The notes below the pieces were generated by a model. That model saw only the letters and a list, made by a program, of their open reading frames with translations. It was not told the DNA's origin and searched no databases. A DNA stretch of 47,402 nt from the NCBI GenBank assembly GCA_032718475.1, contig JAUCBJ010007259.1, positions 1 through 47,402 of the forward strand, written 5' to 3'. Shown one piece after another: positions 10,131-20,761 of this stretch. The DNA comes from Nemertoderma westbladi (Eukaryota > Xenacoelomorpha > Nemertodermatida > Nemertodermatidae). The position numbers were made by a program, and so were the translations under genes. Each line of letters opens with the position of its first letter. The first letter of the stretch is position 1.

Positions 10131-11067
10131 ATCAATTATTTTAAATAACTGAATTTCTGAATTTTAAGGGTTACTTGGTTACTTTAACTTACTTTATTGC
10201 CGTTATTTAAGCAGTAGTCCAACTGATATTGAGACCTAATTGTTGTATGGCAGGCCTACTATTTATAAATCGTTTGAGTTGATTTATAATATATATATAC
10301 CCGTTTAATGGGTTTTGTCAATGTTGAAATAAATGTTATTATTTCTGGGGAGTAATCACTACACAAAGCGGTGCGCTTTCCGTGAAGTGTTACTTATAGG
10401 ACACTAAAACAAATAATTCTAATTTACCTAAGTTACTTAATACTACAAATTACGTACAATTCGGGTGAGATTACAATCTCTAAATAAACACAAAAATTTA
10501 CAAAAAACACAAATACGAATTTTTTAGGGTAATTTTACAAGAAGTCTACAAACCAGCCTAACAAAGGGTTAGAAATCTGGTTATTACAACGGACAGGGTA
10601 CTACGGTATTTGAAAATAATACGTAGTAGTAAATACACTGCGTTGTCCAGATAGGAAAATACCACCGCCTGACGACCTATAGCCGTATCGCTACAGGTAC
10701 TACGTTATGTATCACGGAGTGTTCCTACCTAGAAGTTAATAGAGCTAATCGAACGTGCCTATCAACCACTTTACAACACAAATATAATACCTACACTAAT
10801 TACTTTCGGAAAGCACTGTACACTAAACCCTAATTAGGTACGAGTACTTGTACAATCAGATAATCAGTAGTTAAATATACTTGAACAGCTAAAAGAACCA
10901 CGGCATCTGCTGGAGTGACCGATGCACAAAATCACCAGTCTTTACCTACGCCAAGCAGCCCGTGTAGTACCGGGGTTAATTTAACTATAGCGGTATGTAT
11001 AACAAACACAATTACTGTAGGAACAAACTTGGGGAATGAATGTTGCGGATAATCGCATAAACTCTGA

Positions 11068-11645
11068 ATAATAAATATTACGCTACGCGTACAAACTACT
11101 CAAACAAAATGCAGACCGAACACTGACAGACTACTATCAAGCCTAAACAAACTACAGTATATGCAGACTCCGAAATAATTAGGTAGTATGCGTTCTAACC
11201 CAGTAGTACGACTTATTCTTTAGTTGGGGGTTTACCTTACAGCATTCACTGCCCCTACTTCCTAACCGTTCTTTATCGGACAAGTGATCTACACACGCTG
11301 CAATCCGTTCAGACCTAATAACAGCCAGACAACTATCCAGCCTACAAATTATCTAAATAAATATTATACGCTACCCGTACAGACTTACACAAACAAAGTA
11401 CAGACTAAACGATGGCAGACTACTCTCAAGCCTAAATAAACTACAGGACATGCAGACTCCGAAATGATTAGGTAGTATGCGTTCTAACCCAGTAGTACGA
11501 CTTATTCTTTAGTTGGGGGTTTACCTTACAGCATTCGCTGCCCCTACTTCCTAACCGTTCTTTATCGGACAGGTGATCTACACACACTGCAATCCGTTCA
11601 GACTTAACAGCAATCAGACAACAGTCCAACCTACAAATTATCTGT
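11068..11645. repeat. Leader repeat: 289-bp tandem duplication
   Basis: A block starting near ATTA(TA)CGCTAC(G/C)CGTACA repeats once at an offset of 289 bp. For example GGTAGTATGCGTTCTAACCC is found at 11,182 and 11,471. The middle 100 bp of the two copies are nearly identical and the outer parts are more diverged. Confidence 0.9.
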
Positions 11646-11820
11646 ACAATCTGATCAGGCTTACACGCCTTCTGTTCAATACTGGCCTACAAATAAATAA
11701 AACTGACAGAAATAGGCCTAAGTAAAATCCCAATAAAAACCAGGCGTCCCCGATTAATTATTAAGACCTACCGGCATATAATAATCAAAATCGAATAATA
11801 CTGCTGTACCTATACGGGAA

Positions 11821-11950
11821 GTACCGGTTAGGACAGTTGGGCCTACAGACCTACAGAAGTACCGGTTCTGGCAGTTGGGCCTACTGACCTACGGCAGTAC
11901 CGGTTCTGGCGGTTGGGCCTACTGACCTACTGAAGTACCGTTCAGGTTTA
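11821..11950. repeat. Leader repeat: 38-bp unit, three and a bit copies
   Basis: GTACCGGTT recurs at 11,821, 11,859 and 11,897, with a partial copy at 11,935. Each is followed by GGCAGTTGGGCCTAC(T/A)GACCTAC with minor changes. Confidence 0.92.
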
Positions 11951-12079
11951 CCGGTTGACCGGTACTTTCAACTTTATTGCTTACTGCAATAAAGAAGCTA
12001 TATCCTTTAATGTTCTTACCAGAACAATATTAAACTGTATTTAATGCCTACACTGCAATACAGACTAAATATCCGTTAT

Positions 12080-13261
12080 TGTTCGCGCTTTCAGACCTTT
12101 GGCAGTTTAACCCGCCAAATTAGGATGTCTTCTAGATAATAAATCACCTTTAGTCTATAACAAGTATTTAATTCACTACACTAGTCGAAACCAATCTGTG
12201 CGCGATCATTCACCCGCTGGATATACCCGGGAGATTGGGTTCGACGGCTTAATTTTATTGCTATGTAAGCCTAATGTATTATTCGACTGACAGTATTATA
12301 TAATCTCTGACAATATTATTCACCTTCGGGGAATATTAACAGATCCTTTAGGACGTGGCGCTTTATCTATACAAACAGAGTTATGACTTAAACTACTCAC
12401 AACGATATGGCTTAGTTATAATTCACATATATGGCGCATTCTTTAGGAAATGCTTCGTTATCAGTCTCACTCATACACAATGCTGCACAATACTGCACAC
12501 TGATCTGCCGATCTTCACTGATTTTAGTCACATATAAAAGGAACACGGACCGAATCATGTAGGGTCTATCAAATAACATTAGATTCACTTCAAACCACTC
12601 AACATAGGTCGCAATCATTTATCTGTAACCTTTCTCTCTTACCTTCGGTATATCAAGAATATTGGGTTTTCGGGTTATTTGTCGTTATTCCAAATATAAT
12701 AATTCATCAACCATATTATGAAGAACTGACAGTAAATAGCAGTATAACAATATAAAAGTATGCACAGTGTTACACAGTATGCAGTGTATGCAGTACTGCA
12801 GTATGCAGATAATGGATATATGTCCTTATAATTAAGCCTACTAGTGTAGGACTAAAAACTGAAAACACGGAGGTGCCAAAAGCCGGTTCTTAGGCTCTGG
12901 GCAAAACATAACACTGAACTACTGAGTTTCTGTATACACCTCCAACACAGAGACAACAAACGCTCTGATTGGTCAACCTGAACAACGAGAGAACAAAGAA
13001 ACAAAGAAACGTCGACGTGGCAATATCAGCTGCTAGCCGTCGTCATGGTAGCGACACTGTTTTCAAGAGTATCGAGCTTTTACGTCACGGAATTACGGAT
13101 TATGTCCTCCAAAGTACAAATACAGAAGAAATAGCTTTTATGTCCGCTAAAACACCAGTACAGCAAGGACACGGCCTTTTTATGCCTGGTAAACCAACTA
13201 CAGAGTATTTTACGGGAAAAATAAGGAAAAATAACCGGACAATTCAGCAAAAGCTTTTACA
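12080..13261 (-). repeat. 5' LTR of the BEL/Pao element
   Basis: This is the right member of the LTR pair and the 5' LTR for the leftward genes, so it should hold the element promoter. The minus strand runs TGTAAAAG... to ...GCGAACA. No indel separates it from its partner. Confidence 0.92.
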
Positions 13262-13266
13262 CGCAG
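13262..13266. repeat. Target-site duplication, right copy (CGCAG)
   Basis: CGCAG directly follows the terminal CA of the right LTR and equals the five bases before the left LTR. Confidence 0.9.
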
Positions 13267-15006
13267 TATCCTGTTATGTACCATCCAGAGACAGGGTATC
13301 TTCAGTAGTTACATCCCTGCATGGACTACCATAGAGCAGCACAGGCCCCACTGCTGCACGGAAAAGGTGTACCTTAAAAGAGCAGGGTATATCGCAGTTC
13401 TTCCACATTCAGTTGGATGGCGGTCCAGGCTTCCCTTTGCGAATTCGACGATCTTCACCAGACCTCCGAAAGAAGAACACTGGATGCAACCTTCTCTTAG
13501 TAACAGCTTCGGGGCTCCATCCAATGTTTCTGACAGGTTCATCATCGGTTAGATCTTTTGCTGTGAACCTACGACTGCGGCAATCTGATGGTGGAGATAT
13601 TTCTTCCACATCAGCGTTATGAATACGAATATGGAGTACTCCACCACAGTAATGAAGATAAAGGGGGCTAATATGTCTCCTTGAAGGACATCCCAGAGAA
13701 CCTCGAATGGTCTGTGTCTCCATTAGTAGATACGAAGGTAGTGGAACCGTTAAACTGACCTGACTGCATTAATGATCTCATTGGCAATCCCATATGCCCG
13801 AATAATTTGCAACATGCGTGGGCGTGTAACAGAATCGTAGGCCATGGAGAAACCCACAAATATGACAGACCAATATCTGTGTTTTTTGCAGACTGTTCAA
13901 TAATCCTTCTAACTGCCGGAATGGACTCAAACATACTTCCAGCTTTTCGAAACCCTTTCTGATTCTCACGTAAGAGTCTTTCATCAGGATAACCCTGAGG
14001 CGATCCAGCATAATTCGGTTGAATAATATTTTCATGACCCAAAATAAGAGAGAATGCCCTTTTCTCCGAAACGGGCATCAGCCGATTAGTCTTCAGTTCT
14101 TGTGGTGCAATCTTAGTGCGTTACATTTCAACCAGTATAGGGTGGAGTAGTAGAAGGCATTCTCTGATCTTAAAGAACTCGGGATGCTCATCATCAACGC
14201 CAGATGCCATTGGCTTTAATCTCCTTTGAAGCAGTCTAGAACTCTTCGAATTTTTTTTCACCAAATAGGTATCTGAATGAGAATATTATTGTGTCTGACA
14301 TAAAGAGAAATCGTCAGTTAGTTCTCGATTGTGATTTACCAAATTTTCGAAAATGAAGAATGAGCCTTGACCTTTGCACTTTCATCATCAGCATTGAAAG
14401 CATCAACCTGCTGGGTGATTCGCTCTGTTTTATTGATGGATTATTAACTGTTAAGATATGTTACTGCATCGTTCAATTTTCCTGTTTGTTCTTCGGCTAC
14501 GATACTCTCTTTGGGCTTTGTTCAGTGCCTCTCGCAAGTCTAGAATGCTTTAGTCTGCCGCCAGGGGTATCTTCTTCAGCTTCTGTGGCTTCAGAGGAAC
14601 AGTTGTCTTTGAAGCTGATTTTACAGTTGCAGAGAACGGAGTATATATCTCACTGGTTCATTTCATCTCTTATAAGGCTGGAATATCAATTAGAAACACT
14701 AATAGTAATTTATATTTTATAATGGGGTTTTTCTAGGTATACCTGTCATGATGTGGGGTGGGTAGACTCTTTAAGACCCTATTGTCACCAAGGATTGATT
14801 TGATTGATCCTTCCCCCCAATCAGGCGATGATAAGTATCAAATGTGCGCACTGTGAGAGAGTAGCAGTCAAATAGTGATCCTCCATATATATCTTACGGA
14901 AGATGAGGTGGTCGATTTGTGACTTACAGTATGACCACGGGGTCCACATACATACAGCTTTCCAGGTAATTTTTGGATATTGAAATTGGCCGAAAACAGT
15001 TCGCAT
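13267..15006 (-). pseudogene. Degenerate LINE: endonuclease C-terminus, linker and reverse transcriptase
   Basis: Minus-strand frames, in order from 15,006 downward, read as follows. The C-terminal part of an apurinic-type endonuclease has ITWKA...CKSQIDHLIF. A linker follows with LREALNKAQREYRSRR. An RT N-terminus has ASGVDDEHPEFFK and ILFNRIMLDRLR. RT core pieces include LLRENQKGFRKAGSM, AVRRIIEQSAKNTD and DVLQGDILAPFIFI, followed by FRRSGEDRRIRKGK. The pieces sit in different frames with stops between them, so the copy is dead. I see no intact catalytic YADD-type box. The 3' remainder lies at 1,010-1,296 across the BEL/Pao insertion. Related fragments lie near 33,000 and 42,400. The exact LINE clade is not settled. 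Confidence 0.8.
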
Positions 15007-16239
15007 GCCAGACGAATAATTTATAGATTATATTTCGGTTTAAATTGTCACTGTAACACCAAGGGTTTGTTTGAAGAGGTAGAGGGCGGGTTTGAAAAGT
15101 TTCTATTACCTGGAGAATTGCATGTGATGTGTCGTGTGTTTTGTTACATTAACTAACTTGTGAGTGAGTGAAATAAAGGACTCTTGGATCTAAGCATCTC
15201 AACACGTTAAAGGGATCATCGCGTGGCATGAAGTAAGCAAGCATATCATACGGGTACCGTGTCAACCGTTGCCAAGTCGCCCTCTAGCGGGCTACTGGAG
15301 AACTGCTGGGTCCCCATGCCAATTATATTTCAGAGTTTTGATAAACTATATGTGTACCAAGTTGGGTTTAATTCCATAAAAAGTTCACTTTTTTTTTTTC
15401 AAATTCTTACCATTCGTTTTTAATTATAATATATCCGTTTGAGCTTTACTATACATACAAATCTAATCATTAGATAGGCGGAGTTAATAAAAATAATCTA
15501 CCATGGCCTCATATAATTTATTAGGAGGCCTTAAATATAAAATGTAGGGATTATATTAAACGAACAGATAACAATATTATTAACTATAGTTATTATCTCT
15601 CTAATTATCTCATGTTCTTTATTGAACTAAAATTAAATTAAACTCAAATCCGAATATTTACCTGGCTTATCAATAGAAATGTTACTTCCTTGTTTACGAT
15701 AAATAATGCAGTGTTTCTCACTAGTGAATACACATTGTGTAATTTATGTAAGATTATTTGTCTGTTGAAACTAATTTTACTAACTGAACATATTATATGA
15801 TATTGGTTTCTAATAGCGTTTCAACTGTGTAACACATCCATGTTGTTCTAAACACTAGTCATCACTGGGACCTCTGGAAATATTTTTTACTCTATATTGG
15901 CTCAAACTTTACAGGAAAATGCCGTACAAATTTTTGGATTCTGGATGTGCGCAACTATGTTTATCTCCAACAAATTCCCCACACAATGACAACTTGGCGC
16001 GCTCTTTTTGACGAACTTGCCATACAAAGATTACATTACGTTTTGTTTCTGGAACTGGACCTAAAGTCGTCCAATACACCTCTAGCGGTTGGATTATGAA
16101 TTTAAACTGCATTGTGATCAAACTTCGTGGACAAAAATTCAAACATTATTCGATAGTTCGTGGGAATTGAATGTTTCAATTCCATATTTCTTTACTGCAA
16201 AACTGCAATAGATATTAGCGTAAAGCAATTTTTATTACA
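15007..16239. other. Intergenic region upstream of the Ig-like gene
   Basis: I see no gene. Near 15,150-15,175 a GTGAGTGAGTGAA end resembles the core of the palindrome at 39,781 and the copy at 43,908. A TGTACCAAGTTGGGTTT string near 15,352 is the reverse of AAACTTGGTACACAC at 41,111, suggesting an unnamed dispersed repeat. The last few hundred bases must hold the promoter of the receptor gene, but no TATA box at a convincing distance is obvious. Confidence 0.5.
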
Positions 16240-18147
16240 ATGTGGTTGTTATTAGTTGCATTGTGTTACTTACCTACTGGTGTATATACTTTGATCAAAG
16301 TTCATCCAGCTGGAAGAGACTGTTTAATGCCAGACGACCAATTAGAATTATCTTACTACAATGAGTTAATTACATATGGGAAACTATTTCACATAACACT
16401 GTGGATTCATCTTGAAACTTGGGGTGGAAATTGGCAAAGTAGTCTGGAACTTAGTAAATTTGGCAAGTTAAGTCCACTAAACACCGGCTCAATTACAACC
16501 GACCCTGCGAAACACACTGTTAGGTTTATACTAAACAGGGTACCTAATGACAATGACTTTCCCAATTATGTCCACAGTTGGCAATTCGCATGTTCATTAG
16601 AAACATCAGACCACATAATATCGAGTAAAATCTCAATAAACCGATGCAAAAGTTCGCCTCTACAATGCGGATGTGATGAATTGTTAGAAACTGATAGTTC
16701 TATTTGCACCCTCGTGTACGACCCTAGAACCGGTAGGTTAATCACACAAACAGAAGTGCTACTTCAATGTAAAGCAACTGATTGGATTCCCTCTCCTTCT
16801 CAAACGCTATTTGAATGGACCTCAGATGCTACAGGTTCATTAAACAGCAGCATTTTGAAGAAAGATAACTACGAACTCCTCGAATATGATGTAAAAGACA
16901 ACATTCTCGCCGAGTTTAACTATTTTGACAACTCAACATTTAACTGCCGCGCTATAAACCTCAAATCAGCGGGCGTCGTAGAATGCACTGTGGTCGTGGT
17001 AACACATTACCTTGCTACTGACCTCGATATAGATAGAAATAATTTGAAACTCTTCGAGAAATCTCCATTAATTTTATCAGAAGGAGAAATTCTCGAATTA
17101 CACGCGGATTTTCTATCTGGTTGGCCTTATAATAACGTGATTTGGATGAAACAAGTAGACGATGATATTGAGGTACTTGGTAACGACTTTAAGTTAACAA
17201 TTACCGTCGATGTCAATGACAGTGGGATCTACTGGTATAGAGTTTATAACTCTCCCAAACAACCTGATGATATTTATGTAGAAAGTGGGACTGTAACTGT
17301 CGTGATCATCAGTGATACAGTTTCCACTCCTTACCATTCAGGTGATGTCAGCGATAGGCCACAAGTAATTATTGATAATGTATCAAATGCAAATGTAGAT
17401 TTTGATACAGAGGGGTTTGTTATCATTAATTATGGATCTAAGGACAATGATAGTTCTGTAGATGAACGCCCGGCGCGATCTGCTATCATAACAACAGCCA
17501 CGATAGCTACAATCGTGATACTTATTCTTGGTTGTGTGGTCATATGGATTCTGTGTAGGAAGTACCAGATAGGTAAAACCCATAAAACGGGAACAGCGAG
17601 ATGCAACTACGTCACCGAAATGGTTGCAACAGGAGGTGAAGTTGAACCAAACACTGGAGTTGATATGGAAGAGGATCAGTATGAAATAGAAACAATAGTA
17701 GTGGCAAATAATGGATATCCCAAGGATACGTTTTCTTTAACTCGGTACGAAAAATTACGAGATTTCATTACGGGAAAAAAATCAGTTCCACTGGAAATAT
17801 CTGATAATCAAGGCGGTCGTCACAACGGCGTGAAGATTACAAGCGATGTTTACGCCGTGGTTGAAAAACCGAAGAAACGAAAGTTGGAAAAGAAAACATC
17901 AATGCGAGTTTCAATCAAGAAGTTAGGGGCGAAATTGAGTCGGTCGAAACAGAGTCAATTTGGAAAGGAAGGTGACGTTACTGAAGTTGTGAATGAAACT
18001 CATGAGATATACTCACAACCGCAGCCAAGAATCTCCAGAAACATAGTTGAAAATACTAAAGATGTCACGGTAACATCTGTTGCTGAGGATACTGATATGT
18101 ACTTGGATGCAGAGAGTGTGCCAGCTATACCCGATAGGAAGTATTAA
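16240..18147 (+). CDS. Type I membrane receptor with Ig-like domains, intronless
   Basis: The 635-codon open frame is complete from ATG to TAA. Residues 1-17 form a signal peptide (MWLLLVALCYLPTGVYT). Residues about 20-135 are a first, weakly Ig-like domain, followed by a Cys-rich linker (CKSSPLQCGC). Residues about 165-248 form a canonical Ig domain with C177, W193 and C236. Residues about 270-355 form another Ig fold with W302 and DSGIYWY, but H288 and Y333 sit where the disulfide cysteines should be. A low-complexity Asn/Asp stalk leads to a membrane helix at about 415-439, ended by CRKY. The cytoplasmic tail (about 195 residues) has a Lys/Arg-rich patch near 541-575 and tyrosines at 457, 481, 503 (YEKL), 538 (YAVV), 591, 621 and 635. 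These could be phosphorylation or SH2-docking sites, by analogy with Ig receptors. The ligand is unknown. I cannot assign an orthologue. Absence of introns is unusual for an Ig receptor and could reflect retroposition or simply a compact lineage-specific gene. Confidence 0.82.
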   Translation: MWLLLVALCYLPTGVYTLIKVHPAGRDCLMPDDQLELSYYNELITYGKLFHITLWIHLETWGGNWQSSLELSKFGKLSPLNTGSITTDPAKHTVRFILNRVPNDNDFPNYVHSWQFACSLETSDHIISSKISINRCKSSPLQCGCDELLETDSSICTLVYDPRTGRLITQTEVLLQCKATDWIPSPSQTLFEWTSDATGSLNSSILKKDNYELLEYDVKDNILAEFNYFDNSTFNCRAINLKSAGVVECTVVVVTHYLATDLDIDRNNLKLFEKSPLILSEGEILELHADFLSGWPYNNVIWMKQVDDDIEVLGNDFKLTITVDVNDSGIYWYRVYNSPKQPDDIYVESGTVTVVIISDTVSTPYHSGDVSDRPQVIIDNVSNANVDFDTEGFVIINYGSKDNDSSVDERPARSAIITTATIATIVILILGCVVIWILCRKYQIGKTHKTGTARCNYVTEMVATGGEVEPNTGVDMEEDQYEIETIVVANNGYPKDTFSLTRYEKLRDFITGKKSVPLEISDNQGGRHNGVKITSDVYAVVEKPKKRKLEKKTSMRVSIKKLGAKLSRSKQSQFGKEGDVTEVVNETHEIYSQPQPRISRNIVENTKDVTVTSVAEDTDMYLDAESVPAIPDRKY

Positions 18148-18182
18148 TTATATAATTTTATTCTTAATTTATTATTATTATA

Positions 18183-18298
18183 AATAAATGTTGTTCTCGA
18201 AACTGTTTCAAATTGTTCATTTGTTGTTTAAAATAAACCATGTTTCCATGTAAATGGTTCTTACATCCTTTTTTAAACTTATAGTTACATTTAATAAA
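18183..18298 (+). promoter_or_regulatory. Polyadenylation signals of the Ig-like gene
   Basis: AATAAA occurs at 18,183, 18,232 and 18,293, within 36-146 bases after the stop codon. The DNA between is T-rich, as expected of a 3' UTR. Which one is used cannot be told from sequence. Confidence 0.6.
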
Positions 18299-18431
18299 GT
18301 TACATTGTTTTATATGGTTGGTAAAGGGGGATCCCCAACCAACGCGGACGCGTGACGCGGATGCGTCAAACGTTAAAAGCAATAAGAGAGAGCGGGATTT
18401 TTAAATATTAATTTTTAAACTGAAATTCAAA

Positions 18432-18896
18432 ATGGATGCTAACGATTTACTGCTGCTTGCAGTCATTAACAGAAGAAGAAACAGGAAATACAGTCGTTTC
18501 TGGGTACATCCCTTGTGGTCTCGTTTCTTGGTACATCCCTTGTGGTCTCGTTTCTGGATACATCCCTTGTGGTCTCGTTTCTGGATACATCCCTTGTGGT
18601 CTCGTTTCTGGGTACATCCCTTGTGGTCTCGTTTCTGGGTACATCCCTTGTGGTCTCGTTTCTGGGTACATCCCTTGTGGTCTCGTTTCTGGGCACATCC
18701 CTTGTGGTCTCGTTTCTGGATACATCCCTTATGGTCTCGTTTCTGGATACATGCCTTGTGGTCTCGTTTCTGGATACATCCCTTGTGGTCTCGTTTCTGG
18801 ATACATCCCTTGTGGTCTCGTTTCTGGATACATCCCTTGTGGTCTCGTTTCTGGATACATCCCTTGTGGTCTCGTTTCTGGGTACATCCCTTGTAG
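18432..18896 (+). pseudogene. PIF/Harbinger-like transposase N-terminus that runs into a minisatellite
   Basis: The frame opens MDANDLLLLAVINRRRNRKY and continues SRFWVHPLW. An acidic-hydrophobic start, an Arg-rich run and then RFWVHPL are the hallmark of the N-terminus of many metazoan PIF/Harbinger (HARBI1-like) transposases. Instead of the expected region after FWVHPL, the frame repeats SRFW(V/I)HPLW until a TAG. The catalytic DDE domain is absent from the window. CG-rich runs with GACGC/GCGTC motifs flank the locus at 18,340-18,370 and 20,900-20,935, as often seen near Harbinger ends, but I cannot define terminal repeats or a target duplication. Family assignment rests on about 28 residues and memory of the family. 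Confidence 0.6.
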
Positions 18897-20761
18897 TCTC
18901 GTTTCTGGGTACATCCCTTGTGGTTTCGTTTTTGGGTACATCCCTTGTGGTCTCGTTTCTGGGTACATCCCTTGTGGTCTCGTTTCTGGGTACATCCCTT
19001 GTGGTCTCGTTTCTGGGTACATCCCTTGTGGTCTCGTTTCTGGGTACATTCCTTGTGGTCTCGTTTCTGGGTACATCCCTTGTGGTCTCGTTTCTGGATA
19101 CATCCCTTGTGGTCTCGTTTCTGGGTACATCCCTTGTCGTCTCGTTTCTGGATACATCCCTTGTGGTCTCGTTTCTGGATACATCCCTTGTGGTCTCGTT
19201 TCTGGATACATCCTTTGTGGTCTCGTTTCTGGGTACATCCGTTGTGGTCTCGTTTCTGGTTACATCCCTTGTGGACTCGTTTCTGGATACATCCCTTGTT
19301 GTCTCGTTTCTGGATTCATCCCTTGTGGTCTCGTTTCTGGGTACATCCCTTGTGGTCTCGTTTCTGGGTACATCCCTTGTGGTCTCGTTTCTGGATACAT
19401 CCCTTGTGGTCTCGTTTCTGGGTACATCCCTTGTCGTTTCGTTTCTGGATACATCCCTTGTGGTCTCGTTTCTGGATACATCGCTTGTGGTCTCGTTTCT
19501 GGATACATCCTTTGTGGTCTCGTTTCTGGGTACATCCGTTGTGGTCTTGTTTCTGGTTACATCCCTTGTGGACTTGTTTCTGGATACATCCCTTGTGGTC
19601 TCGTTTCTGGATACATCCCTTGTGGTCTCGTTTCTGGATACATCCCTTGTGGTCTCGTTTCTGGGTACATACCTTGTGGTCTCGTTTCTGGGTACATCCC
19701 TTGTGGTCTCGTTTCTGGGTACATCCCTTGTGGTCTCGTTTCTGGGTACATCCCTTGTCGTCTCGTTTCTGGGTACATCCCTTGTGGTCTCGTTTCTGGA
19801 TACATCCCTTGTCGTCTCGTTTCTGGGTACATCCCTTGTGGTCTCGTTTCTGGGTACATCCCTTGTGGTCTCGTTTCTGGGTACATCCCTTGTGGTCTCG
19901 TTTCTGGGTACATCCCTTGTGGTCTCGTTTCTGTGTACATCCCTTGTGGTCTCGTTCCTGGGTACATGCCTTGTGGTCTCGTTTCTGGGTACATCCCTTG
20001 TGGTCTCGTTTCTGGGTACATCCCTTGTGGTCTCGTCTCTGGATACATCCCTTGTGGTCTCGTTTCTGGGTACATCCCTTGTGGTCTCGTTTCTGGATAC
20101 ATCCCTTGTGGTCTCGTTTCTGGGTACATCCCTTGTCGTCTCGTTTCTGGATACATCCCTTGTGGTCTCGTTTCTGGATACATCCCTTGTGGTCTCGTTT
20201 CTGGATACATCCTTTGTGGTCTCGTTTCTGGGTACATCCGTTGTGGTCTCGTTTCTGGTTACATCCCTTGTGGACTCGTTTCTGGATACATCCCTTGTGG
20301 TCTCGTTTCTGGATACATCCCTTGTGGTCTCGTTTCTGGGTACATCCCTTGTGGTCTCGTTTCTGGGTACATCCCTTGTGGTCTCGTTTCTGGATACATC
20401 CCTTGTGGTCTCGTTTCTGGGTACATCCCTTGTCGTCTCGTTTCTGGGTACATCCCTTGTGGTCTCGTTTCTGGATACATCCCTTGTCGTCTCGTTTCTG
20501 GGTACATCCCTTGTGGTCTCGTTTCTGGGTACATCCCTTGTGGTCTCGTTTCTGGGTACATCCCTTGTGGTCTCGTTTCTGGGTACATCCCTTGTGGTCT
20601 CGTTCCTGGGTACATGCCTTGTGGTCTCGTTTCTGGGTACATCCCTTGTGGTCTCGTTTCTGGGTACATCCCTTGTGGTCTCGTTTTTGGGTACATCCCT
20701 TGTGGTCTCGTTTCTGGGTACATCCCTTGTGGTCTCGTTTCTGGATACATCCCTTGTGGTC
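18494..20761. repeat. 27-bp minisatellite, 84 uninterrupted units
   Basis: Units starting TCGTTTCTGG(G/A)TACATC run from 18,494 to 20,761, which is exactly 84 x 27 bp with no net indel. The main variants are GGGTACATC, GGATACATC, a CTT(T)GTGG form, a CCGTTGTGG form and a GTTACATC form. A block with CCTTTGTGG, then CCGTTGTGG, then GTTACATCCCTTGTGGACT occurs three times. Its CCGTTGTGG element lies near 19,240, 19,537 and 20,239, offsets of 11 and 26 units, so the array also grew by block duplication. Because the unit is a multiple of three and has no stop in most frames, very long frames exist on both strands. They are a by-product, and I do not call them genes. Confidence 0.97.

Larger units (their letters stand above)
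9623..12079 (-). other. BEL/Pao 5' leader (untranslated, repeat-rich)
   Basis: The stretch between the 5' LTR and gag is 2,457 bp, long for this family, and holds no convincing frame. It contains three separate tandem-repeat sets, listed individually. The DNA next to the LTR does not begin with TGG, so the priming tRNA cannot be read from it. Confidence 0.75.
1297..13261 (-). mobile_element. BEL/Pao LTR retrotransposon, non-autonomous (Gag and protease only)
   Basis: The element is 11,965 bp, bounded by two 1,182-bp direct repeats at a constant offset of 10,783 bp. Each repeat starts TG and ends CA, and the element is flanked by the 5-bp duplication CGCAG. Its genes point leftward, so the right LTR is the 5' one. 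In element order it has a leader of about 2.4 kb with three sets of tandem repeats, a gag frame, a second frame with zinc knuckles and an aspartic protease, and a 3-kb tail of mostly non-coding DNA. Family signs are the DUF1759-type Gag segment, the CX2C/HHxLLH zinc cluster, DSGS protease and the VGWYLTGP and FNPTDIASRG landmarks of BEL/Pao pol. RT, most of RNase H and the integrase core are absent. By eye the LTRs differ at about five positions, so the insertion is recent. I do not see a canonical TGG primer-binding site next to the 5' LTR. A purine-rich GGGAGCGG abuts the 3' LTR. Confidence 0.9.
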
